Source: an uncultured Alistipes sp.
GTDB taxonomy: Bacteria; Bacteroidota; Bacteroidia; Bacteroidales; Rikenellaceae
Direction of reading: 5' to 3'
Assembly: GCF_902388705.1 (NCBI RefSeq)
Contig: NZ_CABMQJ010000087.1
Location: forward strand, 1-6,207
DNA length: 6,207 nucleotides
Made by a program: the position numbers and the translations under genes. Shown here piece after piece: positions 1 through 6,148 of this stretch (its first letter is position 1; every line of letters starts with the position of its first letter). A model generated the notes under the pieces. The model made no database searches. It was not told where the DNA came from and saw only the letters and a list, made by a program, of their open reading frames with translations.

Positions 1-976
1 TGGGCGTCCGGCTGCGGCCCCCCGCATCGAAAGCCTTGCGGGCCACGGCGGCGAAAAAGCCCTCGCCGCGGGCCCTGTGGGGATAAAACCGGTAGGTGCG
101 GAAAACCCCGACCCGGCCGCAGGCAATACCCCACGCCCGGTCGACGGTTATATCTTCCGCCTCCGCGAGCTCGTCGCCCGCCCATGCGAGCATCCGCTCC
201 AAAGCGCCTTCATCCTCGTCGCGGTTGAACGTGCAGGTGCTGTAGAGCAGCTTTCCGCCGGGTTTGAGCGCCCGCCACGCCTCACGCAATATCGCGTCCT
301 GCCTCGCGGCACAGACTTTCACATTGTTCTCGCTCCACTCCCCGCGGGCCTGCATGTCCTTGCGGAACATCCCCTCGCCCGAACAGGGGGCGTCCACGGC
401 CACCACGTCAAACCACGCCTCGAAGTCCCCCAGCAGCCGGGGTTCGCACGCCGTCACCGCAATGTTGCCCGTTCCCCACTTGCGGACATTGTCCGCCAGC
501 ACCTGCGCGCGGCGGCGGTCTATCTCATTGGCGACGACCAGCCCGTCGGGCCCTGCGAGCGAGGCGTAGAGCGTCGTCTTGCCGCCCGGGGCCGCACAGA
601 GGTCGAGAATCCGCTTCCCGGCGCTTTCGACCCCGCCGAGCAAATACCCCACGAACTGCGACGCGGCCTCCTGCACGTAATAGGCCCCCGCATGGAAATC
701 GCTGTCGAGGGTAAACTGCGGCCGCGCAGCGAGGTAGTACCCCTCGCCGCACCACGGCACGCGTCCGTCGGCGTTGCGCAGCACCGCAAGCGCGGCAGGC
801 GCATCAGGCCCGGATTGTCCCTGCGCCGATCCGGGTTCAGCCGCAACGCCGCCTTTGGCCGGATTCAGGCGTACCGAAACCGGCGGTTCGGTATCGAGTG
901 CGGCGCAGAGCGCCGCGCCCTCCGCCTCCCCGAGGTCGCGCAGCACGCGTTCGGAGAACTTCGCAGGCAGTGCCAT
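1..976 (-). CDS. RsmB/RsmF-family 16S rRNA (cytosine-C5)-methyltransferase, C-terminus cut off by the window edge
   Basis: This enzyme would transfer a methyl group from S-adenosylmethionine to C5 of a cytosine in 16S rRNA, in the cytosol. The frame is open for 325 codons from the ATG at 976 down to the left edge, with no internal stop. Diagnostic motifs are a substrate-contact stretch rich in aromatic and Gln/Glu residues (about 74-107), the SAM-binding DLCAAPGGKTT (125-135), motif IV DAPCSGEGMF with Cys198, and motif VI STCT with Cys248. In this family the motif VI Cys is the nucleophile and the motif IV Cys helps release the product; both are present. RsmF proteins run to about 450-480 residues, so the missing part is the C-terminal RNA-binding region. 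The start lies 3 bases after the kinase stop at 980, preceded by a purine-rich GGGGA about 8 bases upstream. RsmF-like is likelier than RsmB because no N-terminal NusB-like domain is present. The exact target cytosine cannot be told from sequence. Confidence 0.93.
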   Translation of the reverse strand, partial: MALPAKFSERVLRDLGEAEGAALCAALDTEPPVSVRLNPAKGGVAAEPGSAQGQSGPDAPAALAVLRNADGRVPWCGEGYYLAARPQFTLDSDFHAGAYYVQEAASQFVGYLLGGVESAGKRILDLCAAPGGKTTLYASLAGPDGLVVANEIDRRRAQVLADNVRKWGTGNIAVTACEPRLLGDFEAWFDVVAVDAPCSGEGMFRKDMQARGEWSENNVKVCAARQDAILREAWRALKPGGKLLYSTCTFNRDEDEGALERMLAWAGDELAEAEDITVDRAWGIACGRVGVFRTYRFYPHRARGEGFFAAVARKAFDAGGRSRTP

Positions 977-979
977 CGG

Positions 980-1597
980 TTATTTCCCCGCTTTAAGCGC
1001 GTCCAGCCGCGCACAAATCTTCTCCAGCACCGCCGGATCCGACACGAAGTCCTCGTGATCCTTGTCGATTACGAGCACGTCGCCCTCGTAAAGGTTTTCA
1101 ATCCAATGGTTATATTTGTCGTTCAGCCGTTTGAGGTACAGCTCGTCGATGTTCATCTCGTACTCGCGGCCGCGCTTGCGGATTTGCGAGATGAGCGTCG
1201 GCACGCTCGCCTTGAGGTAAATCAGCAGGTCGGGCTTGGGGATGAGCGTGGTCATCAGCCGGAAAAGTTTCATGTAGGTTTCGATGTCGCGCGTTGGCAT
1301 CAGCCCCATTTCGTGGAGGTTGTCGGCGAAGATATGCGCATCCTCGTAGATGGTGCGATCCTGGAAAATCACGCCCGTATCGGCATTGTCGGCCAGCATG
1401 TCCATCGTCTGCCGGATGCGGCTTCCGAGGAAGTAAATCTGCAAATTGAACGACCAGCGGTTCATATCCTCGTAGAAGTCGCCGATATAGGGGTTGTTGC
1501 ACTCCTCGAGATAGGCCTTGGCGTTGTAGCGTTGGGTCAGAATCTGGGTCAGCGTAGTCTTTCCGCTTCCGATATTACCTGCAATGGCTATATACAT
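980..1597 (-). CDS. Deoxynucleoside kinase (deoxyadenosine/deoxyguanosine kinase type)
   Basis: This cytosolic salvage enzyme phosphorylates a deoxynucleoside with an NTP to give the 5'-monophosphate. The 205-residue protein is the usual length for the family. It has an N-terminal P-loop GNIGSGKTT (7-15), the acidic pair E31-E32 at the position of the catalytic Glu, the DR motif (D80-R81, within QDRTIYEDAHIF), the core strand PDLLIYL (122-128), and an Arg-rich lid IRKRGREYE (139-147) that would clamp the donor phosphates. I chose the ATG at 1597 rather than the in-frame TTG at 1606: it puts the first strand (YIAIAGN) directly at the N-terminus, as is common in the family. There is no clear Shine-Dalgarno; the upstream region is A-rich, as is typical for Bacteroidetes. 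It is followed after 3 bases by the rRNA methyltransferase gene, so the two are probably one operon. Substrate preference (dA, dG or broader) cannot be fixed from sequence alone. Confidence 0.93.
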   Translation of the reverse strand: MYIAIAGNIGSGKTTLTQILTQRYNAKAYLEECNNPYIGDFYEDMNRWSFNLQIYFLGSRIRQTMDMLADNADTGVIFQDRTIYEDAHIFADNLHEMGLMPTRDIETYMKLFRLMTTLIPKPDLLIYLKASVPTLISQIRKRGREYEMNIDELYLKRLNDKYNHWIENLYEGDVLVIDKDHEDFVSDPAVLEKICARLDALKAGK

Positions 1598-1899
1598 AAC
1601 AATCAATTATTTGTTTTACATTTTCATTCTGTCGCTCCGCTCCGGAGCGTTGTTTTCGCAGCCTGCGGACGCGTTCAAAGTCTCTCCGTCCCCAAACTGC
1701 AGGCGGCAGGCGAAAGTACGTCCGCCGTGCCGGGCCGCAGCGACAACGACAGCGTACAGTTGCCGCTTCGGCGGCGAGCCGAAATCGCGCCCTGCAAGAG
1801 CCTGTCGCGATACGGCCGGAATCGACGCCCCGGCCAGCACCGGCCGGGCCGCAACAACTTCCTCGGCACACGCTTCAGCGTCACGGAGCTGCCGGCCAA
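1598..1899. other. 302-base intergenic stretch with small inverted repeats, no convincing gene
   Basis: This lies between the GH3 stop and the kinase start. Minus-strand frames open here (for example 1675-1899 from a TTG) show low-complexity Arg/Ala/Gly-rich composition and no family likeness, so I do not call them. Visible structure: a GC hairpin with 7-bp arms at 1829-1835 and 1842-1848; a 12-bp perfect palindrome at 1638-1649, which can also fold as 6-bp arms 1633-1638 / 1644-1649; a small hairpin at 1657-1667; and a 7-base tandem GCAGGCG at 1699-1712. None is followed by a T-run on the minus strand, so no standard terminator for the GH3 gene is seen. On the minus strand TACTTTCG (1718-1711) resembles a -7 element with one mismatch, but no TTTG lies at the right distance. 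The 35 bases next to the kinase start are clearly more AT-rich. Confidence 0.6.
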
Positions 1900-3372
1900 T
1901 TACGGCCTGCCGTCGCCGAATGCCAGTATCTCGTCCGCCACACGGCGGTCGTTCACCAGCCGCGGCACCTTGTTTTTTCCACGTGCGCGCATCCACGCGA
2001 GGAAATGCCCGTGGCCGACAACCGTCAGCCGCTGGCGTTCGAGCGTCGTCATACGCTTGGCGTCGTAGTCCGAATTCACGGCCCGCAGCTCGCGGTCGAG
2101 CACCTCGGCGAAATGCTCGCGGCTGTCGGGCTCGCGCTCGAACTCCACGATCCACTCGTGTGCGCCCCGCTCGCGCAGCGACATGTAGCACGGCGCCACG
2201 GTATATTCCCCGACCACGGCCCCGGTTTCCCCGCAGGCGGCGACCAGCGCCCGGTCGGCGTTATCCACAATCAACTCTTCGCCGAACACGTTGATATACT
2301 GCCGCGTGCGCCCCGCGAAACGGATACGGTAAGGATTCGTCGAAGTGAACTCCACCGTATCGCCGATTTCGTAGCGCCACAGGCCGTTGTTCGACGTAAT
2401 CAGCATGGCGTACACCCTGCCGCACTCCACCCCCTCGAGCGGCACGACGGTATCCCCGCTGCGGAACTCGAAGAAATTGCCGTAGTCGAGCATCAGCAGC
2501 ATGTCGCTGCGTGACGGGTCGTCGGCCAGTGCGAAGAAGCCCTCCGAAGCGTTGTAGGTTTCCATATACTGCATCGCGTCCGAGGGTATCAGCGCCTCGA
2601 ACGAACGGCGGTAGGGGGCGAACTCCACGCCTCCGTGCGCGAACATGCAGAGGTTGGGCCACACTTCCAGCAGGTTATTTTTGCCCGTATATTCCAATAC
2701 GCGTCGCATCAGCGCCAGGTTCCACGACGGCACGCCGGCGAAAGCCGTGATATTCTCCCCGGTGCATTCGCGGCAGATTGCCTCGGCCTTGCGGTCGAAG
2801 TCCGCGATGACGGCCGTAGCCACGCGCGGAGCCCGGAACCAGCCGCTCCAGAACGTCGTTTCGTGTATCAGTATCGCCGACAGGTCACCCACGAGGTTGC
2901 GTCCCTCGCGGCTGTACGACCCGCCGAGCGTCAGCGTCTTGCCGTCGAAGACCTTCGTCTTGGGGTTGTTGGCCGAAAACACCGTCGCCACGTCGCGCAT
3001 GCCCAGCGTATGGTTCCACCAGAGGGACTCCTCCGTAACGGGTATGTACTTGCTCCGGTCGGAGGTGGTGCCCGACGAACGGGCGAAAAGCTTCACGCGC
3101 CCCGGCGCCGTAACGTTGCGCTCGCCGGCCAGCATCTTTTCGATGTAAGGTTTGAACGTTTCGTAGTCGAACGTTTCGACCGACGACTGGAACTGCTCCA
3201 CCGTGCGGACATGCCCCAAATCGTAACGCCACCCGAATTCCGTCCTGCGCCCGCGGCGCAGCAACTGCCGGAAGATGCGGGCCTGCGTTTCGGCCGGGTG
3301 GCGGCGAAAACGGTCGATAGCCCGTTCGCGCTGCGAAAACCAGGCCTTGAGTAATATGCTTCTGAAAGACAC
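1900..3372 (-). CDS. GH3-family acyl-adenylating enzyme (acyl amido synthetase fold)
   Basis: GH3 proteins belong to the ANL adenylating superfamily. The plant members activate a carboxylic acid with ATP and join it to an amino acid; the bacterial members have no settled substrate. The 490-residue protein is full length. ATP-binding motif 1 is SSGTTSDRSKY (99-109), motif 2 is YNASEG (273-278), motif 3 is WRYEIGDTV (332-340) followed by a GRTRQYINVFGEEL stretch (354-367), and a C-terminal KNKVPRL (466-472) carries the lysine expected near the active site. All motifs are intact, so an active enzyme is likely. There is no signal peptide or membrane segment, so it should be cytosolic. The start is the GTG at 3372: no ATG is available near the N-terminus, and the first residues (SFRSILLKAWF) match the usual beginning of Bacteroidales homologues as I remember them. 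It lies 73 bases downstream of trkA on the same strand and may be read through from it. The substrate is unknown. Confidence 0.92.
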   Translation of the reverse strand: MSFRSILLKAWFSQRERAIDRFRRHPAETQARIFRQLLRRGRRTEFGWRYDLGHVRTVEQFQSSVETFDYETFKPYIEKMLAGERNVTAPGRVKLFARSSGTTSDRSKYIPVTEESLWWNHTLGMRDVATVFSANNPKTKVFDGKTLTLGGSYSREGRNLVGDLSAILIHETTFWSGWFRAPRVATAVIADFDRKAEAICRECTGENITAFAGVPSWNLALMRRVLEYTGKNNLLEVWPNLCMFAHGGVEFAPYRRSFEALIPSDAMQYMETYNASEGFFALADDPSRSDMLLMLDYGNFFEFRSGDTVVPLEGVECGRVYAMLITSNNGLWRYEIGDTVEFTSTNPYRIRFAGRTRQYINVFGEELIVDNADRALVAACGETGAVVGEYTVAPCYMSLRERGAHEWIVEFEREPDSREHFAEVLDRELRAVNSDYDAKRMTTLERQRLTVVGHGHFLAWMRARGKNKVPRLVNDRRVADEILAFGDGRP

Positions 3373-3445
3373 CTTGTCTGTTCGGTTACGTTTTGGCCTG
3401 CACCGGCAGCCCCGCGACGCACGCCGGGCCGTACGGCGCCCGCCG

Positions 3446-4786
3446 TCAATTAAAAAAGTATCCCACTTTGCCTACGGACGCAGGCATGGCGAATACCACC
3501 ACGCGGTCGTAGGGATTGATTTCCATGTTGTCCACGGCGATGAACACCTTGTCGCCGCGCACGATGCCGCCGATAATCGTATCCTCGGGCAGCCCGAGGT
3601 CCTTGATGCGGCTTTTGACCGCCGGGGCGTTGGGCTTGACGATGAACTCCAGCACCTCGGCGTCGCTGCCCGTGAGGCATTTGATGGCCTGCACGTCGGT
3701 TGACATTGTAAAGCGGAAGATGTTCGACGCCGTCACCAGCTTCTTGTTGATAATCGTGTCGATGCCGATCGATTCGGCGAGGTTGATGTAGTTGAGGTTC
3801 TCGACCTCGGCGATTACCTTCTTGACCCCCATGCGCTTGGCGAGCATCGCCGCGAGGATGTTGGTTTCGCTGCGGCCCGTCACGGCCACGAAAGCGTCCA
3901 TGTTCGAGAGCCCCTCCTCCATCATGGCCTCCGTATTGCGACCGTCCTCATTGATAATAAGCGTTTTATCGAGTGTTTCCGCCAGCCGGTAAGCCTTTTC
4001 GGCATTGTAGTCTATCAGTTTGATGTTGACCTCGTCCTGCAGCTCCGTGGCGATGCGGATGCCGATGCGCGAGCCGCCGAGAATCATCATGTTCTTAATC
4101 TCGATATTCGACTGGCCCGAAAATTCCATGACCTGCTTCACGGCGTCCTGCCGGGCAATCACGTAAATCACGTCGCCCTCGGTGAACAACTCTCCCCGAC
4201 GGGGAATGATCGTCTGTCCACCCCGCGTAATGGCCACCGTACGGTAGCTCAACGGCGTCTGGTCGTCGTCGAATCCCTCCAGCTGCCGGCCCACGAGCGG
4301 CGAGGCCGGCTCGAGGCGGAAAACCACCAGCGAGAGTTTGCCGCTCGAAAAATCGACGTATTCGGTGGTCGAGGTATGCCCCAGCAGGTTGATGACTTCG
4401 CGCGCCGCCACCTTTTCGGGGTAGAACAGGTAGTCGATGCCCATGTCGATGAACATCTCCTTGTTGTTGGGCTCGAGGTATTCGTTGTTGTCGATGCGGG
4501 CGATGGATTTTTTGGCACCCAGCTTCTTGGCCAGCATCGCCGCCACGATATTGTCGTTCTCCTCGTGGTTCACGGCGATGAACAAATCGCACTTACGCAC
4601 CGACGCCTTGCGGAGGACGGCGAACGTCGTCGAATCGCCCTCGACCGAAATCACGTCGGCAAGGCTCCCGACGTCGGAAAGCAGTTTCTGGTCGCTGTCG
4701 ATAATAGTGATGTCGTGGCCGTTGCCGCTCAACATCTTCGCCAGGTGGCTGCCCATCTCGCCCGCTCCCGCTATCACGATTTTCAT
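3446..4786 (-). CDS. trkA: Trk system potassium transporter peripheral subunit TrkA
   Basis: TrkA is the cytosolic regulator that binds NAD(H) or nucleotides and gates the membrane channel TrkH for K+ uptake. The 446 residues give the classic duplicated layout: RCK_N Rossmann domain 1 (about 1-120) with GAGEMG at 7-12 and the ribose-binding acidic residue D30 at the end of strand 2; RCK_C domain 1 (about 140-222); RCK_N domain 2 (about 231-350) with GGSRIG at 237-242 and D259; and RCK_C domain 2 (about 365-445). The second glycine motif (GGSRIG) departs from GxGxxG at its third position, as is common in the second half. The ATG at 4786 begins directly with the first strand, so the start is secure. 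No trkH is visible in the window, although many Bacteroidales carry trkH next to trkA; the partner must be elsewhere. Transcription probably begins from the consensus promoter at 4855-4885. Confidence 0.96.
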   Translation of the reverse strand: MKIVIAGAGEMGSHLAKMLSGNGHDITIIDSDQKLLSDVGSLADVISVEGDSTTFAVLRKASVRKCDLFIAVNHEENDNIVAAMLAKKLGAKKSIARIDNNEYLEPNNKEMFIDMGIDYLFYPEKVAAREVINLLGHTSTTEYVDFSSGKLSLVVFRLEPASPLVGRQLEGFDDDQTPLSYRTVAITRGGQTIIPRRGELFTEGDVIYVIARQDAVKQVMEFSGQSNIEIKNMMILGGSRIGIRIATELQDEVNIKLIDYNAEKAYRLAETLDKTLIINEDGRNTEAMMEEGLSNMDAFVAVTGRSETNILAAMLAKRMGVKKVIAEVENLNYINLAESIGIDTIINKKLVTASNIFRFTMSTDVQAIKCLTGSDAEVLEFIVKPNAPAVKSRIKDLGLPEDTIIGGIVRGDKVFIAVDNMEINPYDRVVVFAMPASVGKVGYFFN

Positions 4787-4838
4787 AGTATTGCGTCTGT
4801 TGTCGTTTCTGCACCGCAGCCGAAGATAAGGCAGCGTT

Positions 4839-4870
4839 CTTGCAATTTATCTTACAAATGTATACATTTG
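4839..4870 (+). promoter_or_regulatory. Bacteroidetes-type promoter driving the small Cys-rich membrane protein gene
   Basis: On the plus strand there is CTTG (4839-4842, three of four bases of the -33 consensus), a 20-base spacer, then TACATTTG (4863-4870), a full match to TAnnTTTG. Transcription would begin near 4876, giving a leader of about 40 bases before the ATG at 4915. The -7 box directly abuts the trkA -7 box on the other strand. Confidence 0.68.
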
Positions 4871-4871
4871 T
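4854..4871. repeat. 18-bp perfect palindrome covering both divergent -7 elements
   Basis: ACAAATGTATACATTTGT equals its own reverse complement over all 18 bases; the match breaks at 4853/4872. It is centred between 4862 and 4863. Its symmetry creates a TACATTTG box on each strand, so the palindrome may simply be two back-to-back promoter boxes, or it may also bind a dimeric regulator. It sits in an AT-rich island in otherwise GC-rich DNA. Confidence 0.9.
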
Positions 4872-4885
4872 GACCGAAACCCAAA
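4855..4885 (-). promoter_or_regulatory. Bacteroidetes-type promoter driving trkA
   Basis: Read on the minus strand there is TTTG (4885-4882), a 19-base spacer, then TACATTTG (4862-4855), a full match to the Bacteroidetes primary-sigma consensus TTTG / TAnnTTTG with 19-21 spacing. Transcription would begin around 4850, giving a leader of roughly 60 bases before the trkA ATG at 4786. The -7 element is one half of the palindrome at 4854-4871. Confidence 0.75.
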
Positions 4886-4914
4886 ATTTCGGGACGTAAA
4901 AATACCAGACAACT

Positions 4915-5187
4915 ATGCCAACGTGGTTAATCGTTTTCCTCTTCGCCCTCGGCGCCGTCGCGCTGTTCGTGGCGGGCATGTCGCTGACGCTGATGATCAA
5001 GGGACACCATATCGACTCGGAGATATCGACCAACAAGAACATGCAGAAACTGGGCATCAAATGCGCCGTGCACGAAACACGCGAAGCGGACGGCAGCGCC
5101 GGCTGCTCCGACACGCATTCGGTCGCGGGCTGCTCGGGCAACTGCTCGGCCTGCGACATCGAGGAACAGACGAAAAAAGAGGAGTGA
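4915..5187 (+). CDS. Small single-pass membrane protein with cysteine-rich C-terminal tail, function unknown
   Basis: I do not recognise a characterised family. The 90-residue protein has one hydrophobic segment (about 4-28) rich in Leu/Val/Ala/Phe, then a polar stretch with K29 and two His (31-32), and a hydrophilic tail with five cysteines: C50, C64, C73, C77 and C80, the last three as CxxxCxxC. The tail ends in a charged Glu/Lys run. There is no cleavage site after the hydrophobic segment and no lipobox, so it is probably a membrane anchor. With no positive residue before the segment and Lys just after it, the tail is predicted to be cytosolic. The Cys spacing could hold a metal or an iron-sulphur cluster, or do thiol chemistry; that is inference. 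It is called real because it has its own consensus promoter, a sound ATG, a terminator that begins at its stop codon, and a sensible membrane topology, and because no gene is evident on the other strand. It is divergent from trkA and convergent with cysQ. Confidence 0.85.
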   Translation: MPTWLIVFLFALGAVALFVAGMSLTLMIKGHHIDSEISTNKNMQKLGIKCAVHETREADGSAGCSDTHSVAGCSGNCSACDIEEQTKKEE

Positions 5188-5200
5188 CGCTCCTCTTTTT
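5174..5200. terminator. Bidirectional intrinsic terminator between the small membrane protein gene and cysQ
   Basis: An 11-bp perfect stem (5174-5184 pairing with 5190-5200, AAAAAGAGGAG with CTCCTCTTTTT) closes a 5-base loop, TGACG. The loop holds the TGA stop of the upstream plus-strand gene. The A-run on the left arm and the T-run on the right give a hairpin followed by U-rich RNA in both directions. It can therefore end the plus-strand gene and also cysQ, whose stop is at 5231-5233, 30 bases away. Confidence 0.85.
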
Positions 5201-5230
5201 CTTTCTTCCGGCAAAGTGGCTGTCCGGGCG

Positions 5231-6115
5231 TCAGATTTTACAGTATTTCGACCGGCAGACGAACCACGGGTTACGCAAATCCTCCTCGTTGTAGAGCAGC
5301 CTCCCCCCGCCGGACAGCGTACGGGTGCTGCCGCCCGCCTCGGCGAGAATCAACTCCCCGGCCGCCGTATCCCACTCGTAGGTATGCGTCGTACGGACAT
5401 AATAGTCGACGCGCCCCTCGGCCAGCAGGCAGAATTTATAGGAACTGCCCTGCTCGACAATCTCCAAATCGGGATGCGTTTCGCGCAGGCGGGCGATATG
5501 CTCCGCCGTTTCGGGCGTCTGGTGCGATCGCGACACGGCCACGCGCAGGCGGGGATAATCCGCTTCGCCCGCGAGCGGAAGGCGTGTCCAGCCCGTAACA
5601 ATCTGGTCATAGGTATATTCTGCGGCGGCATCCGGCGCGATATGCTCCTTGACGTACGAGCCGGCATCGCGCCCCGCGATGTAAAGTTTCTCGAAGTAGG
5701 GGACATAAATCACCGCCCCCATGCAGACGTTGTTCTCCATCAGGGCGATATTGACCGTAAATTCGTTGTTGCCCTTGATAAATTCGACCGTGCCGTCGAG
5801 CGGATCGACCAGCCAGTAGAGCTCCCAGTTGCGGCGCTCGTCGTAAAGCATTTCACGCCCCTCCTCGCTCAAGATGGGAATGCGCGTGCGGCCCAGGTAT
5901 TCGCGGATGATTTTGTGTGCAAGGCGGTCAGCGACCGTAATCGGCGTTCGGTCGTCCTTGAGGCTTATATCGTAATCGTCGAGATTTTTATAGACATTCA
6001 TTATCGAGGCTCCGGCCCTGACTGCCGCATTGATAAGCGGCGGCAGCAGATACATTCTCACCTTGTCATTTATCATCGTAGCTCGCTTTTTGAGTTCGGT
6101 AACACTGATTGCCAT
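5231..6115 (-). CDS. cysQ: 3'(2'),5'-bisphosphate nucleotidase CysQ (inositol monophosphatase superfamily)
   Basis: CysQ removes the 3'-phosphate of 3'-phosphoadenosine 5'-phosphate (PAP), the by-product of PAPS-using reactions, giving AMP. It is a Mg2+-dependent enzyme. The 294 residues show the family signatures: K53-D-D-R-T-P-I-T-V-A-D63, the metal ligand region SEEG (83-86), WLVDPLDGTVEFIKGNNEF (101-119) with metal ligands D104 and D107, and C-terminal WDTAAGELI (248-256) with D249. The GNNEFTVNIAL continuation after the DPLDGT motif separates CysQ from true inositol monophosphatases, which differ there. No signal peptide is seen. The start is uncertain: the ATG at 6115 gives the longest form, but Met14 (ATG at 6076) begins nearer to where homologues usually begin, and a possible promoter lies too close to 6115 to leave a leader. 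No sulphate-assimilation gene is visible beside it; the 92 bases to its right hold no gene. Confidence 0.92.
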   Translation of the reverse strand: MAISVTELKKRATMINDKVRMYLLPPLINAAVRAGASIMNVYKNLDDYDISLKDDRTPITVADRLAHKIIREYLGRTRIPILSEEGREMLYDERRNWELYWLVDPLDGTVEFIKGNNEFTVNIALMENNVCMGAVIYVPYFEKLYIAGRDAGSYVKEHIAPDAAAEYTYDQIVTGWTRLPLAGEADYPRLRVAVSRSHQTPETAEHIARLRETHPDLEIVEQGSSYKFCLLAEGRVDYYVRTTHTYEWDTAAGELILAEAGGSTRTLSGGGRLLYNEEDLRNPWFVCRSKYCKI

Positions 6116-6117
6116 GG

Positions 6118-6148
6118 TAAAGGTAACAAGAATTTATGATATAGTAAA
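6118..6148 (-). promoter_or_regulatory. Possible promoter for cysQ
   Basis: On the minus strand TTTA (6148-6145), a 19-base spacer and TACCTTTA (6125-6118) match the Bacteroidetes promoter consensus with one mismatch in each box. Transcription would begin at about 6112, at or inside the first ATG (6115-6113). If this promoter is real, translation should start at Met14 (6076). The region is AT-rich compared with its surroundings. No better match was found in the 92 bases to the right edge. Confidence 0.3.

Noticed and set aside
1595..1606. TTG at 1606 as the kinase start
   Set aside because: The ATG at 1597, three codons later, fits the family N-terminus better and is the stronger start codon.
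1633..1656. Hairpin followed by TTGTTTT on the plus strand, resembling a terminator
   Set aside because: The stem is only 6 bp, the T-run is interrupted, and no plus-strand gene lies upstream for it to end.
1675..1899. 74-codon minus-strand frame starting one base after the GH3 stop
   Set aside because: TTG start, Arg-rich low-complexity product and no recognisable domain. It could be mistaken for a small downstream gene but nothing supports it.
77..2068. 663-codon plus-strand open frame
   Set aside because: It runs antisense across the methyltransferase, the kinase and the gap into the GH3 gene. Its protein is Arg/His/Pro-rich with no family likeness; long antisense frames are expected in GC-rich coding DNA.
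3428..3437. 10-bp palindrome GCCGTACGGC in the trkA-GH3 gap
   Set aside because: It is short, has no T-run and could arise by chance in GC-rich DNA, so it is not called as a terminator or operator.
4593..5159. 188-codon minus-strand frame overlapping trkA and the Cys-rich gene
   Set aside because: It runs out of frame through trkA, crosses both divergent promoters and is antisense to the membrane protein gene; its composition is not protein-like.
5216..6139. 307-codon plus-strand open frame
   Set aside because: It is the antisense of the well-supported cysQ gene and shows no recognisable motif.
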